Assembly: GCA_028825365.1 (NCBI GenBank)
Contig: JAPKAF010000016.1
Location: 1-33,540 of the forward strand
Reading direction: 5' to 3'
Source of the DNA: Flavobacteriaceae bacterium
GTDB taxonomy: Bacteria > Bacteroidota > Bacteroidia > Flavobacteriales > Flavobacteriaceae
DNA: 33,540 nt
Shown here: positions 17,207 through 26,137 of the stretch, piece after piece
Numbering within the stretch: position 1 is the stretch's first letter
Layout: each line of letters opens with the position of its first letter
Notes under the pieces: model-generated
Database searches by the model: none
What the model was told of the DNA's origin: nothing
The model's input: only the letters and a program-made list of their open reading frames with translations
Translations under genes and position numbers: made by a program

Positions 17207-17344
17207 TTAGATACTTCTAAATCTCCTTAATCCCGTCCATGCAACTCTTTTAGTTCTTCCTAAATATGATTTAGTTACAATTCTGTCGTTAAATTCATTT
17301 CTTGCTGAATTTATTTGAGCATTTCCGTTGTCTTGATTTTTCAT
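17207..17344 (-). CDS. Small arginine-rich hypothetical protein (45 aa)
   Basis: A 45-codon frame with ATG at 17344 and TAA at 17207-17209. It starts MKNQDNGNAQINSARNEF and ends in a basic, aromatic tail TKRVAWTGLRRFRSI; the C-terminal half is strongly cationic. I do not recognise a family. Support comes from sequence around it: a perfect -7 element TATCTTTG (17383-17376 on the minus strand), 31 nt before the ATG, directly followed by GCGCCC, a pattern common at active flavobacterial promoters. It is the only G/C-richer island in an otherwise AT-rich gap. It has no signal peptide or membrane segment, so a cytoplasmic nucleic-acid or ribosome-associated role is possible but unproven. Confidence 0.5.
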   Translation of the reverse strand: MKNQDNGNAQINSARNEFNDRIVTKSYLGRTKRVAWTGLRRFRSI

Positions 17345-17375
17345 TATATAATGTTATTAAAAAATAATTCGGGCG

Positions 17376-17383
17376 CAAAGATA
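17376..17383 (-). promoter_or_regulatory. -7 promoter element (TATCTTTG) for the 45-aa gene
   Basis: On the minus strand TATCTTTG matches TAnnTTTG exactly and is followed by GCGCCCG. No good TTTG is found 19-21 nt upstream, so only the -7 half is supported. The predicted leader is about 25 nt. Confidence 0.45.
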
Positions 17384-17995
17384 ATATCAAGAATTGAATT
17401 TATAAGCTTTTTTTCAATAAACTTTAATTAATAATTGTCTTTTTTTTTATAATTAAAAAACCACCTCCAAAAAGTTCTACAGATTATAGTAAATGCACAG
17501 TTAGGGCTCTTGTTTTTTGTAGCAGTATTATATCTTCTACTTCATAAATTACATGAAATATAATTCCATAATTTGGGTATCATCTATTTAACTCATATTT
17601 ATAATCATTATATTTATTTTTTGTAATTGTTATATTAAAAAAAAGATTTAATCATATTTTATTTATGTGGAATAAAATTATTTATAGGTGTACTAAATTA
17701 ACTGTTGATGGTATATATTTCGATATTAGTTATAAGCGTAAACATTACATCAGGATACGTCTATTATAATATCTTAAAAACACTATTTGTATCCTTGTAA
17801 TTATTAATTTTCTCTTCAAAACATAAAATCAGCTTATTTAGAAATTCTACAGTTTTTTTTAACTAATTATTTTAGTTTCCATCTATTTATTAATTCGTCT
17901 TATAAATACACATCTAATTTCGCATTGTTTCTTATTTTTACCGCTTGTTAAATTATGGTAGTTAAGGCAAATGCAATTTTAAAAAATTTAAAAAA
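17384..17995. other. Gene-poor AT-rich region upstream of mutS2
   Basis: About 600 nt of very AT-rich sequence with stops in all frames. The longest plus-strand ATG frame noticed is 34 codons (17665-17769) with no supporting promoter or recognisable protein character. No tRNA, rRNA or hairpin terminator is apparent. It may hold the mutS2 promoter, untranslated leader or decayed sequence; nothing more can be supported. Confidence 0.4.
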
Positions 17996-20200
17996 TTGAA
18001 TACTAATATTTCAAACAAAACATTACAAGATTTAGAGTTTACAACAGTTTTGCAACAAGTTGCGGAACATTGTATTACAGGTCTTGGTAAGAAGCGTGTT
18101 TTATCAACTGTCCCTATTATTTCTAAAAAGGAGCTACTTAAGGAGCTTAAATTAGTGGATGAATATTTATCTTCTTATGAGAGTGAAAACATAATCCCTA
18201 ACCACGGCTTTGATGATATTACTGAAAGTGTTAATCGAATAAAAATTGAGAATAGCTTTATTGAACCTGAAGCCTTTTTAAAGTTGGCTTCTACATCGCT
18301 AATAGTAAATCAACACATTAAGTTTTTTAAAAAATTTAAAATTCATTTTCCAGTATTTTTTACTGTTTCACAAAAAATAGAATTCACTACTTACATAAAT
18401 GATGAAATAAAAAATATAGTCGAAATTGGGACTGGTGTTAAGAATAATGCTTCGCCAGTATTAAAACAAATTCGTAAAGACATCAACCATGTAAGGGGTA
18501 GAATAGGAGCAAGCTTCAACAGTGCTTTATCTAAATCTATCGCTGCTGGGTTTTTGGATGACATTAAAGAAACTGTAGTAGATAATCATAGAGTTCTAGC
18601 AGTAAAAGCTATGTATAGAAAGAAAGTTTCTGGTAGTTTACTAGGTTCTTCTAAGTCTGGTAGTATTGTATATATTGCCCCACAAGCTACACTCTCATAT
18701 AGTAGGGAGTATCAAAATTTAGTATACGAGGAAAAGCAAGAAATTGTAAATATTTTACGTGATTTAACAACAATTATCCGACCTATGGTTTTTGTTTTAG
18801 AGCAGTATATTGAGTATTTAGTGCATATAGATGCAATTGGTGCTAAAGCAAAATATGCAAAAGAAATAAATGCTATTTTGCCTAAGATCTCAACAGAAAA
18901 AAGGATTTATTTTAAAAATGCTCTTCATCCTGTTTTATGGAGAAAAAATAATGAACAGAAACTACTAACGATCCCGCAAACCATAGAGCTAAATAATAAA
19001 CAGCAAATTATTGTAATATCTGGGCCAAACGCAGGTGGTAAGAGTATAGCTTTAAAGACTGTTGGTTTATTACAAATAATGTTGCAAAGTGGTATTCTAA
19101 TTCCTGTTGGTGAACACAGTGAAACTTATATTTTCAAAAACATACTTACTGATATAGGAGATAATCAATCTATTGAAAATCAATTGAGTACTTATAGCTA
19201 TCGTTTGAAAAACATGCGCTCTTTTCTTAGAATGTGTAATGAAGAAACTTTGTTTTTAATTGATGAGTTTGGTACGGGTTCCGATCCAGAATTAGGTGGA
19301 GCTTTAGCTGAGATTTTCTTAGAAGAATTTTATAACAATGGAGCTTTTGGAATTATAACTACTCACTATTCAAATTTGAAAGTGCTAGCAAATGAGTTGG
19401 ATAATGTTACTAACGCAAATATGCAGTTTGATGAGGGTTCTTTAGAGCCATTGTATAAGTTACTTATTGGTCAGGCTGGTAGTTCTTTTACTTTTGAAGT
19501 AGCTCAAAAAAACGGAATTCCTTTTAGTGTAATAAATAAAGCTAAAAAGCGTGTTGAGACAGACAAAATTAGATTAGATAAAACTATTTCTAAACTGCAA
19601 AAAGAAAGAAACAGATTACATAAAAACTCTGATAGTCTTGAAAAACAAAAAGCTAAAGGGCAGGAGCATTTAGATAGTCTACAAGAAAAAGAATTTAAAA
19701 TACAAGCTAAGTTAGCAGGTTTTCAAGAGTTGTATGATAGTAATCAGAAAATGCTATCTCTTGGCAGGAAGTTAAATGAATTATTAAATAAATACTTTCA
19801 AACTAATAATAAAAAAGAATTTACAGCTAATTTTAACAAGTGGATCGAAGAAGAAAAAGTAAAGCGAGCCAAAAAAATCCTTGAAAAAGCAGGCTCAAAA
19901 TCTCAAAAAAAGAAAGCAAAGATTGTAGAAAAACAAATGCAGCAAGTTATTGAGAAAGTTGAGAAAGAGGTATTGAAGAAAGTAGTTCAGGTCAGAAAAA
20001 ATAAAAAAGTAATTGCAGCTAAAGTTATTAAACAAAGAGCTGAATATGTATACAAAATAAATGATCGTGTTAGAGTTTTAGAATCAGACTCAGTAGGGAC
20101 TATTGATAGTATAGACAAACAAAAAGTGACTATTAATTATGGTTTTTTCACGACAAAAACAACTATTGATAAACTAGAGCTAGTTGAAGCTATTAAATAG
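17996..20200 (+). CDS. mutS2: MutS2-family ATPase lacking the Smr domain
   Basis: A 734-residue member of the MutS2 family, which in other bacteria suppresses recombination or splits stalled ribosomes (Bacillus RqcU). N-terminal NKTLQDLEFTTVLQQVAEHC is typical for the family. The core and lever region is followed by a MutS ATPase with Walker A GPNAGGKS (about residue 343), Walker B LFLIDEFGTGSDPE (about 420) and ITTHYSN. A coiled coil rich in K/E follows (about 515-660), then a KOW-like beta domain near the end (VYKINDRVRVLESDSVGTID). The Smr nuclease domain found at the C-terminus of Bacillus MutS2 is absent. No ATG exists in frame before the conserved start block (the frame is open only back to 17966), so the TTG at 17996 is taken as start. 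Confidence 0.9.
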   Translation: MNTNISNKTLQDLEFTTVLQQVAEHCITGLGKKRVLSTVPIISKKELLKELKLVDEYLSSYESENIIPNHGFDDITESVNRIKIENSFIEPEAFLKLASTSLIVNQHIKFFKKFKIHFPVFFTVSQKIEFTTYINDEIKNIVEIGTGVKNNASPVLKQIRKDINHVRGRIGASFNSALSKSIAAGFLDDIKETVVDNHRVLAVKAMYRKKVSGSLLGSSKSGSIVYIAPQATLSYSREYQNLVYEEKQEIVNILRDLTTIIRPMVFVLEQYIEYLVHIDAIGAKAKYAKEINAILPKISTEKRIYFKNALHPVLWRKNNEQKLLTIPQTIELNNKQQIIVISGPNAGGKSIALKTVGLLQIMLQSGILIPVGEHSETYIFKNILTDIGDNQSIENQLSTYSYRLKNMRSFLRMCNEETLFLIDEFGTGSDPELGGALAEIFLEEFYNNGAFGIITTHYSNLKVLANELDNVTNANMQFDEGSLEPLYKLLIGQAGSSFTFEVAQKNGIPFSVINKAKKRVETDKIRLDKTISKLQKERNRLHKNSDSLEKQKAKGQEHLDSLQEKEFKIQAKLAGFQELYDSNQKMLSLGRKLNELLNKYFQTNNKKEFTANFNKWIEEEKVKRAKKILEKAGSKSQKKKAKIVEKQMQQVIEKVEKEVLKKVVQVRKNKKVIAAKVIKQRAEYVYKINDRVRVLESDSVGTIDSIDKQKVTINYGFFTTKTTIDKLELVEAIK

Positions 20201-20332
20201 TTTTATTGTTTCCCTTATTTTTTCTTAATAAATGTTAAATAATTGTTAATAAAGTTTTGATGTTTTTTTTTTAAAATAGAAAATGTGGTTTTATTTTAGC
20301 TAATCAAATACATTAATCAAAACTCATATATA

Positions 20333-23300
20333 ATGAAAAAAACAACTATTTTTTTACTCATGTTTATTACAAGTGCGATCTCATTCTCACAAGTAACTAC
20401 ATCTGGTATAAAAGGAAGTATCTCTGACGAGACGAATTCCGAATTACCTGGTGCAAATGTTATAGCTGTGCACAATCCAACAGGGACTACCTATGGAGCA
20501 GCTACTAATATTGATGGAAGATTTAATTTAGTAAACCTTAGAGTAGGTGGACCTTACACAATTACTGTTAGTTATGTAGGATACAAAGACCAAACTTTTA
20601 CTGATGTCTTTCTTAATTTAGGTCAAGCAGAAAGTGTGTCACTAAGTTTAGTTCCAGACTCGGAACAACTTGATGCAGTAGTAATTCAAGGAAATACATC
20701 AAGAAGTGTGTTTAGCAGTGGAAGAACTGGTGCTGAAACTAGTGTTGGTCGTAGAGAGTTAACTACTCTTCCTTCTATTTCTAGATCTGCAGCAGATTTT
20801 ACAAGACTTGAACCTACAGCTAGTAATGGATCTTTTGGAGGTCGTAATGATCAATTTAATAATTTCTCTTTAGATGGTGCAATATTTAACAATCCTTTTG
20901 GATTAGATGCTGCAACTCCTGGTGGGCAAACGGATGCTCAACCAGTTTCTTTGGATGCAATAGATCAAATCCAAATATCTACAGCTCCTTATGATGTTAC
21001 TCAATCTGGATTTACAGGAGCAACTGTGAATGCTGTTACAAAAAGTGGATCTAATGAACTGAAAGGAACTGTTTATAATTTTATGAGAAATGAAAATTTC
21101 ACAGGATCTAAAATTAATGGGGAAGATGTTTTTGTTCCAAACTTATCACAATCTCAAAGAGGTTTTAGTGTAGGTGGACCAATTATAAAAAATAAATTAT
21201 TTTTCTTCACAAATTTTGAGCAAGATGATAGAGAAGATTTAGGTCAATCATGGTTACCTAATAGAGGTACTGGAGCGATTAATGAATCTAGAGTTGATGA
21301 AAGTGATTTAATATTAGTTCAAAATACTTTATTGGGTATTGGATATGATCCTGGTGCTTATGAAGGTTTTAATCATAAAACTGAATCAACGAAAGGAATA
21401 TTTAAATTAGATTGGAATATCAATGAAAAGAACCAATTAGCAGTTATATATAACTGGTTAGATGCTTCAAAAGATAAGCCAGCTCACCCAACTGCTTTAG
21501 GCTTTAGAGGGCCTAATGCTTCGGTTTTACAATTTCAAAATTCTGGTTACCAAATTAATAATAAATTAAATTCTGTTCAGGTAGAGTTAAATTCATCTAT
21601 TTCTGATGCAGTATCTAATAAATTTCAAGCTGGATATACGCATTTTGAGGACTTTAGAAATCCAATGTCTTCTCCTATGCCAGCAATTACTATTCAAGAT
21701 GGAGCAGGATCAAACTATATTATAGCAGGTCATGAGCCATTTTCAATAAACAATGTATTGGATCAGAAAGTTTTCCAATTTTCAAATAATCTAACTTATA
21801 CAAAAGCAAACCACACTTATACACTAGGTTTCTCTTTTGAAAAATTTGAATTTGATAATTCATTTAATTTAGGTACTTACGGTTATGGTAATGAAAATGG
21901 TTATGTAGGCGCATTTGGAGCTTTTGCTTCAGTTGGAGACTTTGTAGCTGCTGGAAATAATGGTTTATTAGCGGAAGCATTAGCGAACGCTCAAGGAGTT
22001 GCAGATGCAGATACTTGGTCATTAGCTGAAACAAATGTTGGTCAATTAGCATTTTACTTACAAGATGAAGTAGATGTGAATGAAGATTTCAAATTAACTT
22101 ATGGTATAAGATTTGATAAGCCTTTATACTTTGATACTGCTGAAAAAGCAGGAGATGTTATAGCTGGGACTGGTGATTATGCACCAAACACTCCTTATAT
22201 CAATCCTAACAGTGGCAATACACAGTTATTGGATAATACTCAAATGCCATCTAGTTCATGGTTAATCTCTCCTAGAGTTGGATTTAACTATGATGTTAGT
22301 GGTGATAGTACTATGCAATTAAGAGGTGGATCAGGATTATTCTCTGGTCGTATTCCTTTTGTTTGGTTAGGAAACCAAATAGGGAATCCAAACTGGTGGT
22401 TCCACCAAATGGTTGACCCTGATTATAAGTACCCACAAGTTTGGAGAACAAATTTAGGACTTGATCGTAAGTTGGATAATGGACTAATCTTAACTGCAGA
22501 TGTATCTTATTCTAAGGATACAAATGGAGCTCATGTTCAAAATTGGGGTTTAACAACTCCTTCAGGAACTTTAGGTGGAGTTGATAATAGACCTGTTTAT
22601 ACTGCTGCTGATCATGTTTTAGTGAACGGTGATGGATTAGGTTTCGGAGCTCAAGCTAATGGTTATGTGTTTAGTAACTCGGACAAAGGTAGAATTTGGA
22701 ATGTAGCTTTTAAAGCTCAAAAAACTTTTGAAAATGGTTTATACACTAGTTTCGCTTATAGTTATTTAGATTCTAAAGATGTTAATTCAATCGAAGCTGA
22801 GATTACAGGTGATGCCTTTGCATTTAACCCTGTAGTTGGAGATGCTAATGCAGATGTTTTATCATACTCTAAGTATGGTGATTCACATCGTTTTATTGGT
22901 GTAGCTAGCAAAAACTGGAGTTATGGTGATGACGATAAGTGGGGTACAACAATTTCAACTTTCTTTGAATATAGTAGAGGAGGAAGATTTAGCTATACTT
23001 ATGGTGGAGATATTAATGCTGACGGTTCAGGTTTAAATGATTTAATTTATGTGCCAACATCTTCAGAAATTAACCAAATGAGTTTTACTGGAGCTGGTCA
23101 AGCTGCTGCATTTGATGCTTATATTAATCAAGATGATTACTTAAGTGATAGACGTGGACAGTATGCTGAGCGTTACGGTGCTTTATCTCCTTGGAGAGGT
23201 CGTTGGGATGTTAAATTTCTTCAAGACTATAATATCAAAAGAGGTAACGGAAAAACTAATACAGTTCAGTTTAGTATTGATTTCTTGAATATTGGGAACT

Positions 23301-23482
23301 TTATAAGTTCTGAATGGGGTCTGGTTCAACAACCAAATGCTGTTCAGCCAATCGGTGTAAGTGTTGATGCTGCTGGAGATCCAACCTATACTTTTAGTCC
23401 AAACCTTCAAAATACATTTGGATATGATTCTAGTTTAATGTCTAGATGGCAAATGCAATTTGGATTACGTTATATTTTCTAA
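20333..23482 (+). CDS. Oar-like TonB-dependent receptor
   Basis: A 1049-residue outer-membrane protein with signal peptide (1-20, ending ISFSQ) and a carboxypeptidase-regulatory-like domain (about 23-108, GIKGSISDETNSELPGANVI). A TonB-box-like EQLDAVVIQGN, a plug with FNNFSLDGAIFNNPFGLD, and a long barrel ending in FGLRYIF follow. The spacing NEFKGT-type plug-to-barrel junction (SGSNELKGTVYNFMRNENF) and the FFFTNFEQDDRED motif are typical of the Oar/OmpA-related TonB receptors that are abundant in flavobacteria. Substrate unknown; in related organisms they are linked to protein or peptide handling and adhesion. It stands alone between mutS2 and a strong terminator, so it is probably a single-gene transcript. 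Confidence 0.88.
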   Translation: MKKTTIFLLMFITSAISFSQVTTSGIKGSISDETNSELPGANVIAVHNPTGTTYGAATNIDGRFNLVNLRVGGPYTITVSYVGYKDQTFTDVFLNLGQAESVSLSLVPDSEQLDAVVIQGNTSRSVFSSGRTGAETSVGRRELTTLPSISRSAADFTRLEPTASNGSFGGRNDQFNNFSLDGAIFNNPFGLDAATPGGQTDAQPVSLDAIDQIQISTAPYDVTQSGFTGATVNAVTKSGSNELKGTVYNFMRNENFTGSKINGEDVFVPNLSQSQRGFSVGGPIIKNKLFFFTNFEQDDREDLGQSWLPNRGTGAINESRVDESDLILVQNTLLGIGYDPGAYEGFNHKTESTKGIFKLDWNINEKNQLAVIYNWLDASKDKPAHPTALGFRGPNASVLQFQNSGYQINNKLNSVQVELNSSISDAVSNKFQAGYTHFEDFRNPMSSPMPAITIQDGAGSNYIIAGHEPFSINNVLDQKVFQFSNNLTYTKANHTYTLGFSFEKFEFDNSFNLGTYGYGNENGYVGAFGAFASVGDFVAAGNNGLLAEALANAQGVADADTWSLAETNVGQLAFYLQDEVDVNEDFKLTYGIRFDKPLYFDTAEKAGDVIAGTGDYAPNTPYINPNSGNTQLLDNTQMPSSSWLISPRVGFNYDVSGDSTMQLRGGSGLFSGRIPFVWLGNQIGNPNWWFHQMVDPDYKYPQVWRTNLGLDRKLDNGLILTADVSYSKDTNGAHVQNWGLTTPSGTLGGVDNRPVYTAADHVLVNGDGLGFGAQANGYVFSNSDKGRIWNVAFKAQKTFENGLYTSFAYSYLDSKDVNSIEAEITGDAFAFNPVVGDANADVLSYSKYGDSHRFIGVASKNWSYGDDDKWGTTISTFFEYSRGGRFSYTYGGDINADGSGLNDLIYVPTSSEINQMSFTGAGQAAAFDAYINQDDYLSDRRGQYAERYGALSPWRGRWDVKFLQDYNIKRGNGKTNTVQFSIDFLNIGNFISSEWGLVQQPNAVQPIGVSVDAAGDPTYTFSPNLQNTFGYDSSLMSRWQMQFGLRYIF

Positions 23483-23500
23483 GATTATTAAAATTAAGTA

Positions 23501-23534
23501 AAAAAAAAGCACCCATTACGGGTGCTTTTTTTTT
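23501..23534. terminator. Bidirectional intrinsic terminator
   Basis: The stem GCACCC/GGGTGC (23509-23514 and 23520-23525) with a 5-nt loop ATTAC is flanked by eight A residues on the left and nine T residues on the right. The A and T runs extend the pairing and supply a U-tract on either strand. It ends the Oar-like gene and also the convergent lipoprotein gene. Confidence 0.93.
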
Positions 23535-23552
23535 ACATTTTTTTTAACTTTA

Positions 23553-24050
23553 TTATTTTACCGGCAATGAGAATTGTTTCCATAAAACAATTTTATTGTC
23601 AATAATATAATACTGCTCGTGTATTTCTCTTACAAGACTGTCTCCAGATTTAACATTGAAACTTGCTTGTACGTGTTCACCACCCATACTAGGATCGAGA
23701 TCTACAGAATATGCGCTAATAAAATCCCAATCAGTATTGCTATTTTGTTCATCAGTACTGATTTTATTGATAAAATCAGTTGTGTTGTTTACGAATTTAC
23801 CGTCTCTGAAATAAAACTTTGCAGTATCAGCAAAAAACTTTCTCATTTCTGAGTAGTTTTGTTTTGACCAAAATTTGTCTAAATCTACTACTAGATCTAC
23901 TGCTGTATCGGTACCTAAGTGCCATTTGTAAATTTCACCATTATCAGACCAGCTAGTAAAGCCAATCGCTCTATCATTAGGTTTTGTATCACATGAGAAA
24001 TTTAGAGATACCATGATAACTAGTATTGTCGCTAATTTAATGTTTTTCAT
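23553..24050 (-). CDS. NTF2/SnoaL-like fold lipoprotein
   Basis: A 165-residue lipoprotein (signal ending SLNFSC, C20). The mature part looks like a single cone-shaped NTF2/SnoaL-type domain. The segments VVDLVVDLDKFWSKQNYSEMRKFFADTAKFYFRDG, then a mid helix, then HVQASFNVKSGDSLVREIHEQYYIIDNKIVLWKQFS follow the usual helix-helix-strand pattern of proteins that fold around a small-ligand pocket. No catalytic residues can be assigned. It is convergent with the Oar-like gene and separated from it by the shared terminator. A perfect -7 element (TATTTTTG) lies 26 nt upstream of its start. Confidence 0.75.
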   Translation of the reverse strand: MKNIKLATILVIMVSLNFSCDTKPNDRAIGFTSWSDNGEIYKWHLGTDTAVDLVVDLDKFWSKQNYSEMRKFFADTAKFYFRDGKFVNNTTDFINKISTDEQNSNTDWDFISAYSVDLDPSMGGEHVQASFNVKSGDSLVREIHEQYYIIDNKIVLWKQFSLPVK

Positions 24051-24076
24051 AATATTAGTTTTTTTTTAAGTTTTTT

Positions 24077-24084
24077 CAAAAATA
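24077..24084 (-). promoter_or_regulatory. -7 promoter element (TATTTTTG) for the NTF2-like lipoprotein
   Basis: Minus-strand TATTTTTG fits TAnnTTTG exactly and lies at a sensible distance from the ATG at 24050. No convincing -33 TTTG is seen 19-21 nt upstream. Confidence 0.4.
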
Positions 24085-24156
24085 CAATCTAATATTGCTA
24101 TTTTTCTATAATTATTTTATTATTGATTATGAATATTAATTATAATGTTTTAACTT

Positions 24157-25365
24157 TTACTTTAATGTAAAAGTTAAACCTGCATTATCTTCAAGTCTTT
24201 TTAGTAAGGAATCACCCATAGCCACAGATGGGGTTATTACTCCGTTATAAACAGTTAAATCATCTTTTGCTAGGCAAATTGCTGATTCGGCAAGCATTTT
24301 GGAAGTTGATCCATAACCTGGATCCATATCTCCTATAACTCTTGCTATCCTTTGTCTATCGTCCTTAGTTTTTATAAAAAATTTAAGATTGAAGTAGCCG
24401 TTTTCTCTTTGTGTTTTAGTAGGTCCCTGTCCTGGGTTTGGTAGCATTGCATTTGCTATTTTCTTCAACATTGAATTAGGTTTAGCTGCAACAAAAATTA
24501 ATGGTATAGCGCTTAAATATCCTCTTATCTTCCCTTTAAACCCCTTTCCTGAAAGAGTTGCTTCACTATAACTAAAATCTGTTCCATATGAAAAATTAGT
24601 TAATGCATTACTTCGTCTAACCACTTTGGTATTAATAGATGCCATAACAAATGGACCTATCCAATTTTTTGATATTTTATCAAAGACTACTTTCATAAGA
24701 TCTTTTTTGTCTTTTCCAGTTTGTTGACCCTCTGGATTTAATCCGTATGGGTTAGATAATATTTTATAGATACCTTTATCTTTGTAAGATTCCTCGATTA
24801 CATTGCTTAGACTAGCGTATGTTCCACCACTTATTCCTCCTTTAATCCCAGCAACGCGCATGTCTATGCTTTTAATTGCTAGATTGTTTTTCTTTAATTC
24901 TCTGTTGATGAAGTAGACTCCCATGTCCGATGGAATTGAGTCAAATCCACAGGTATGTACAATTTTTACTTCATTTTTTTGAGCAGAATCATGATGTTTA
25001 GTAATCATTTTATGCATCCATTGTACTTCTCCAGCTAAATCACAATAATGGGCTTTATTGTCGATGCATGATTTAACGAGCTTAGATCCATATTTTGCAT
25101 AAGGCCCAACAGTTGTACATATTACTCTTGTATTTTTTGTTAATTCATTCAAGCTGTCTATGTCATCACTATCTGCTATTAAAATGGGAATAGTATTATT
25201 TGCAAATTTTTCTCTTATTTGTTTAAGCTTATTAAGGTCTCTTCCGGCCATAGCCCATTTTAAATCACTTCCTTTTTTAGTATAATTTTGATATATATAC
25301 TCGCAAACTAATCTACCAGTGAATCCACTAGCGCCCCATACTACAACATCATATTTTTTACTCAT
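24157..25365 (-). CDS. Saccharopine-dehydrogenase-like / trans-acting enoyl reductase family oxidoreductase
   Basis: A 402-residue NAD(P)-dependent oxidoreductase. The N-terminal Rossmann fold carries VVVWGASGFTGRLVCEYI (about 7-24), then VICTTVGPYAKYGSKLVKSC and CDLAGEVQWMHKMI, which together are the family signature. Characterised relatives act on fatty-acyl or phenolic lipid intermediates in mycobacteria, but this broad family is poorly defined and true saccharopine dehydrogenase activity is not implied. A GTYASL segment and the late GDMDPGYGSTSKML are shared with the family. It starts 3 nt after the stop of the XRE regulator gene and ends a tight four-gene series, so its expression is probably tied to that regulator. 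Substrate unknown. Confidence 0.82.
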   Translation of the reverse strand: MSKKYDVVVWGASGFTGRLVCEYIYQNYTKKGSDLKWAMAGRDLNKLKQIREKFANNTIPILIADSDDIDSLNELTKNTRVICTTVGPYAKYGSKLVKSCIDNKAHYCDLAGEVQWMHKMITKHHDSAQKNEVKIVHTCGFDSIPSDMGVYFINRELKKNNLAIKSIDMRVAGIKGGISGGTYASLSNVIEESYKDKGIYKILSNPYGLNPEGQQTGKDKKDLMKVVFDKISKNWIGPFVMASINTKVVRRSNALTNFSYGTDFSYSEATLSGKGFKGKIRGYLSAIPLIFVAAKPNSMLKKIANAMLPNPGQGPTKTQRENGYFNLKFFIKTKDDRQRIARVIGDMDPGYGSTSKMLAESAICLAKDDLTVYNGVITPSVAMGDSLLKRLEDNAGLTFTLK

Positions 25366-25368
25366 ATT

Positions 25369-25683
25369 TTATTTTTTTAAATTATTCCATAAATTTTTCC
25401 AATCCTTTTCTTTGAAATCCTGAAATTTCTTTGATTCTATTGTAGGTTCGATTTTCTCAATTGGCTTAATAATACTAATATTCTCTAAATCTAGGTAAAA
25501 TAATTTATTTATATCTAACTCTAACACATGAGCCATTTTTAGTCCAAGTTCTAGACTAGGTTTGTATCGATATCTTTCAATAGAAATTATAGTTTGTCTA
25601 CTAACTCCTACTAAATCTGCTAATTCTTGTTGGGTTAAGCTTCTTTTTTGGCGCTTCTCTTTAATTGAGTTTTTTAATTTCAT
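25369..25683 (-). CDS. XRE-family helix-turn-helix regulator
   Basis: A 104-residue DNA-binding protein. The start at 25683 (MKLKNSIKEKRQKR) is preferred to an ATG 16 codons earlier, because the earlier one would overlap the upstream gene and the shorter form starts exactly at the HTH domain. The HTH covers residues about 5-60: SLTQQELADLVGVSRQTI, then IERYRYKPSLELGLKMAHVLELDINKLF. A short charged tail follows with KDWKNLW. This compact type commonly accompanies DUF2178-like membrane proteins, as here where the DUF2178-like gene ends 4 nt upstream. It is the likely ligand of the two palindromes before the first gene of the operon. Confidence 0.88.
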   Translation of the reverse strand: MKLKNSIKEKRQKRSLTQQELADLVGVSRQTIISIERYRYKPSLELGLKMAHVLELDINKLFYLDLENISIIKPIEKIEPTIESKKFQDFKEKDWKNLWNNLKK

Positions 25684-25687
25684 ATAC

Positions 25688-26137
25688 CTATGATGTTCTA
25701 TATAAGTATAGTTGATACGAAGATTTAACAATTGAAACTCCTGTAATCACTATTAAAAGAATAAATATTATTGAATCATCAAATTCTAAACCATTATTTT
25801 TAAAAGAGTTTCCGTCTAAATAATGTCCAATTATCCAAAATAAACAAATGTTATAAATTAAATAACTTAGTTTATATGTTTTAGAGCTTATTAAATAATC
25901 TCTTTCATCTTTAATTATTTTTCTCTTAAATTTTATCTCTAAGAGTGCGTAGGTTGTAGTAAAAAATATGATACTAAATATCATAACTTGAATTACTTTA
26001 CTTATAACTTCAGAATTAGTTAGATGGTTAATACTGTTGTTGTAAAAGAATGGCAAAAAAATAATTATAAACAATATAGAAAATACTATATCTATAATGA
26101 TGTAGATTTCTTTTTTTGAAATATTAATTGATGTCAT
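25688..26137 (-). CDS. DUF2178-like membrane protein
   Basis: A 149-residue integral membrane protein with four hydrophobic segments, at about 12-30, 48-66, 92-108 and 122-140. Between segments two and three is a cytoplasmic-looking stretch KRKIIKDERDYLISSKTYKLSY, whose DERDxxIxxKxxxxSY pattern is the mark of DUF2178-type proteins. Their function is not known; they are repeatedly found beside small XRE regulators, and the same pairing appears here. Its first 14 nt overlap the end of the TolQ-like gene, so translation of the two is probably coupled. Confidence 0.72.
   Translation of the reverse strand: MTSINISKKEIYIIIDIVFSILFIIIFLPFFYNNSINHLTNSEVISKVIQVMIFSIIFFTTTYALLEIKFKRKIIKDERDYLISSKTYKLSYLIYNICLFWIIGHYLDGNSFKNNGLEFDDSIIFILLIVITGVSIVKSSYQLYLYRTS

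Noticed and set aside
17665-17769. 34-codon plus-strand frame in the gap before mutS2
   Set aside because: No promoter match, no recognisable protein character, and such lengths are expected by chance.
25684-25731. Longer N-terminus of the XRE regulator
   Set aside because: It overlaps the DUF2178-like gene and adds a segment not part of the HTH; the ATG at 25683 follows the previous stop by 4 nt.
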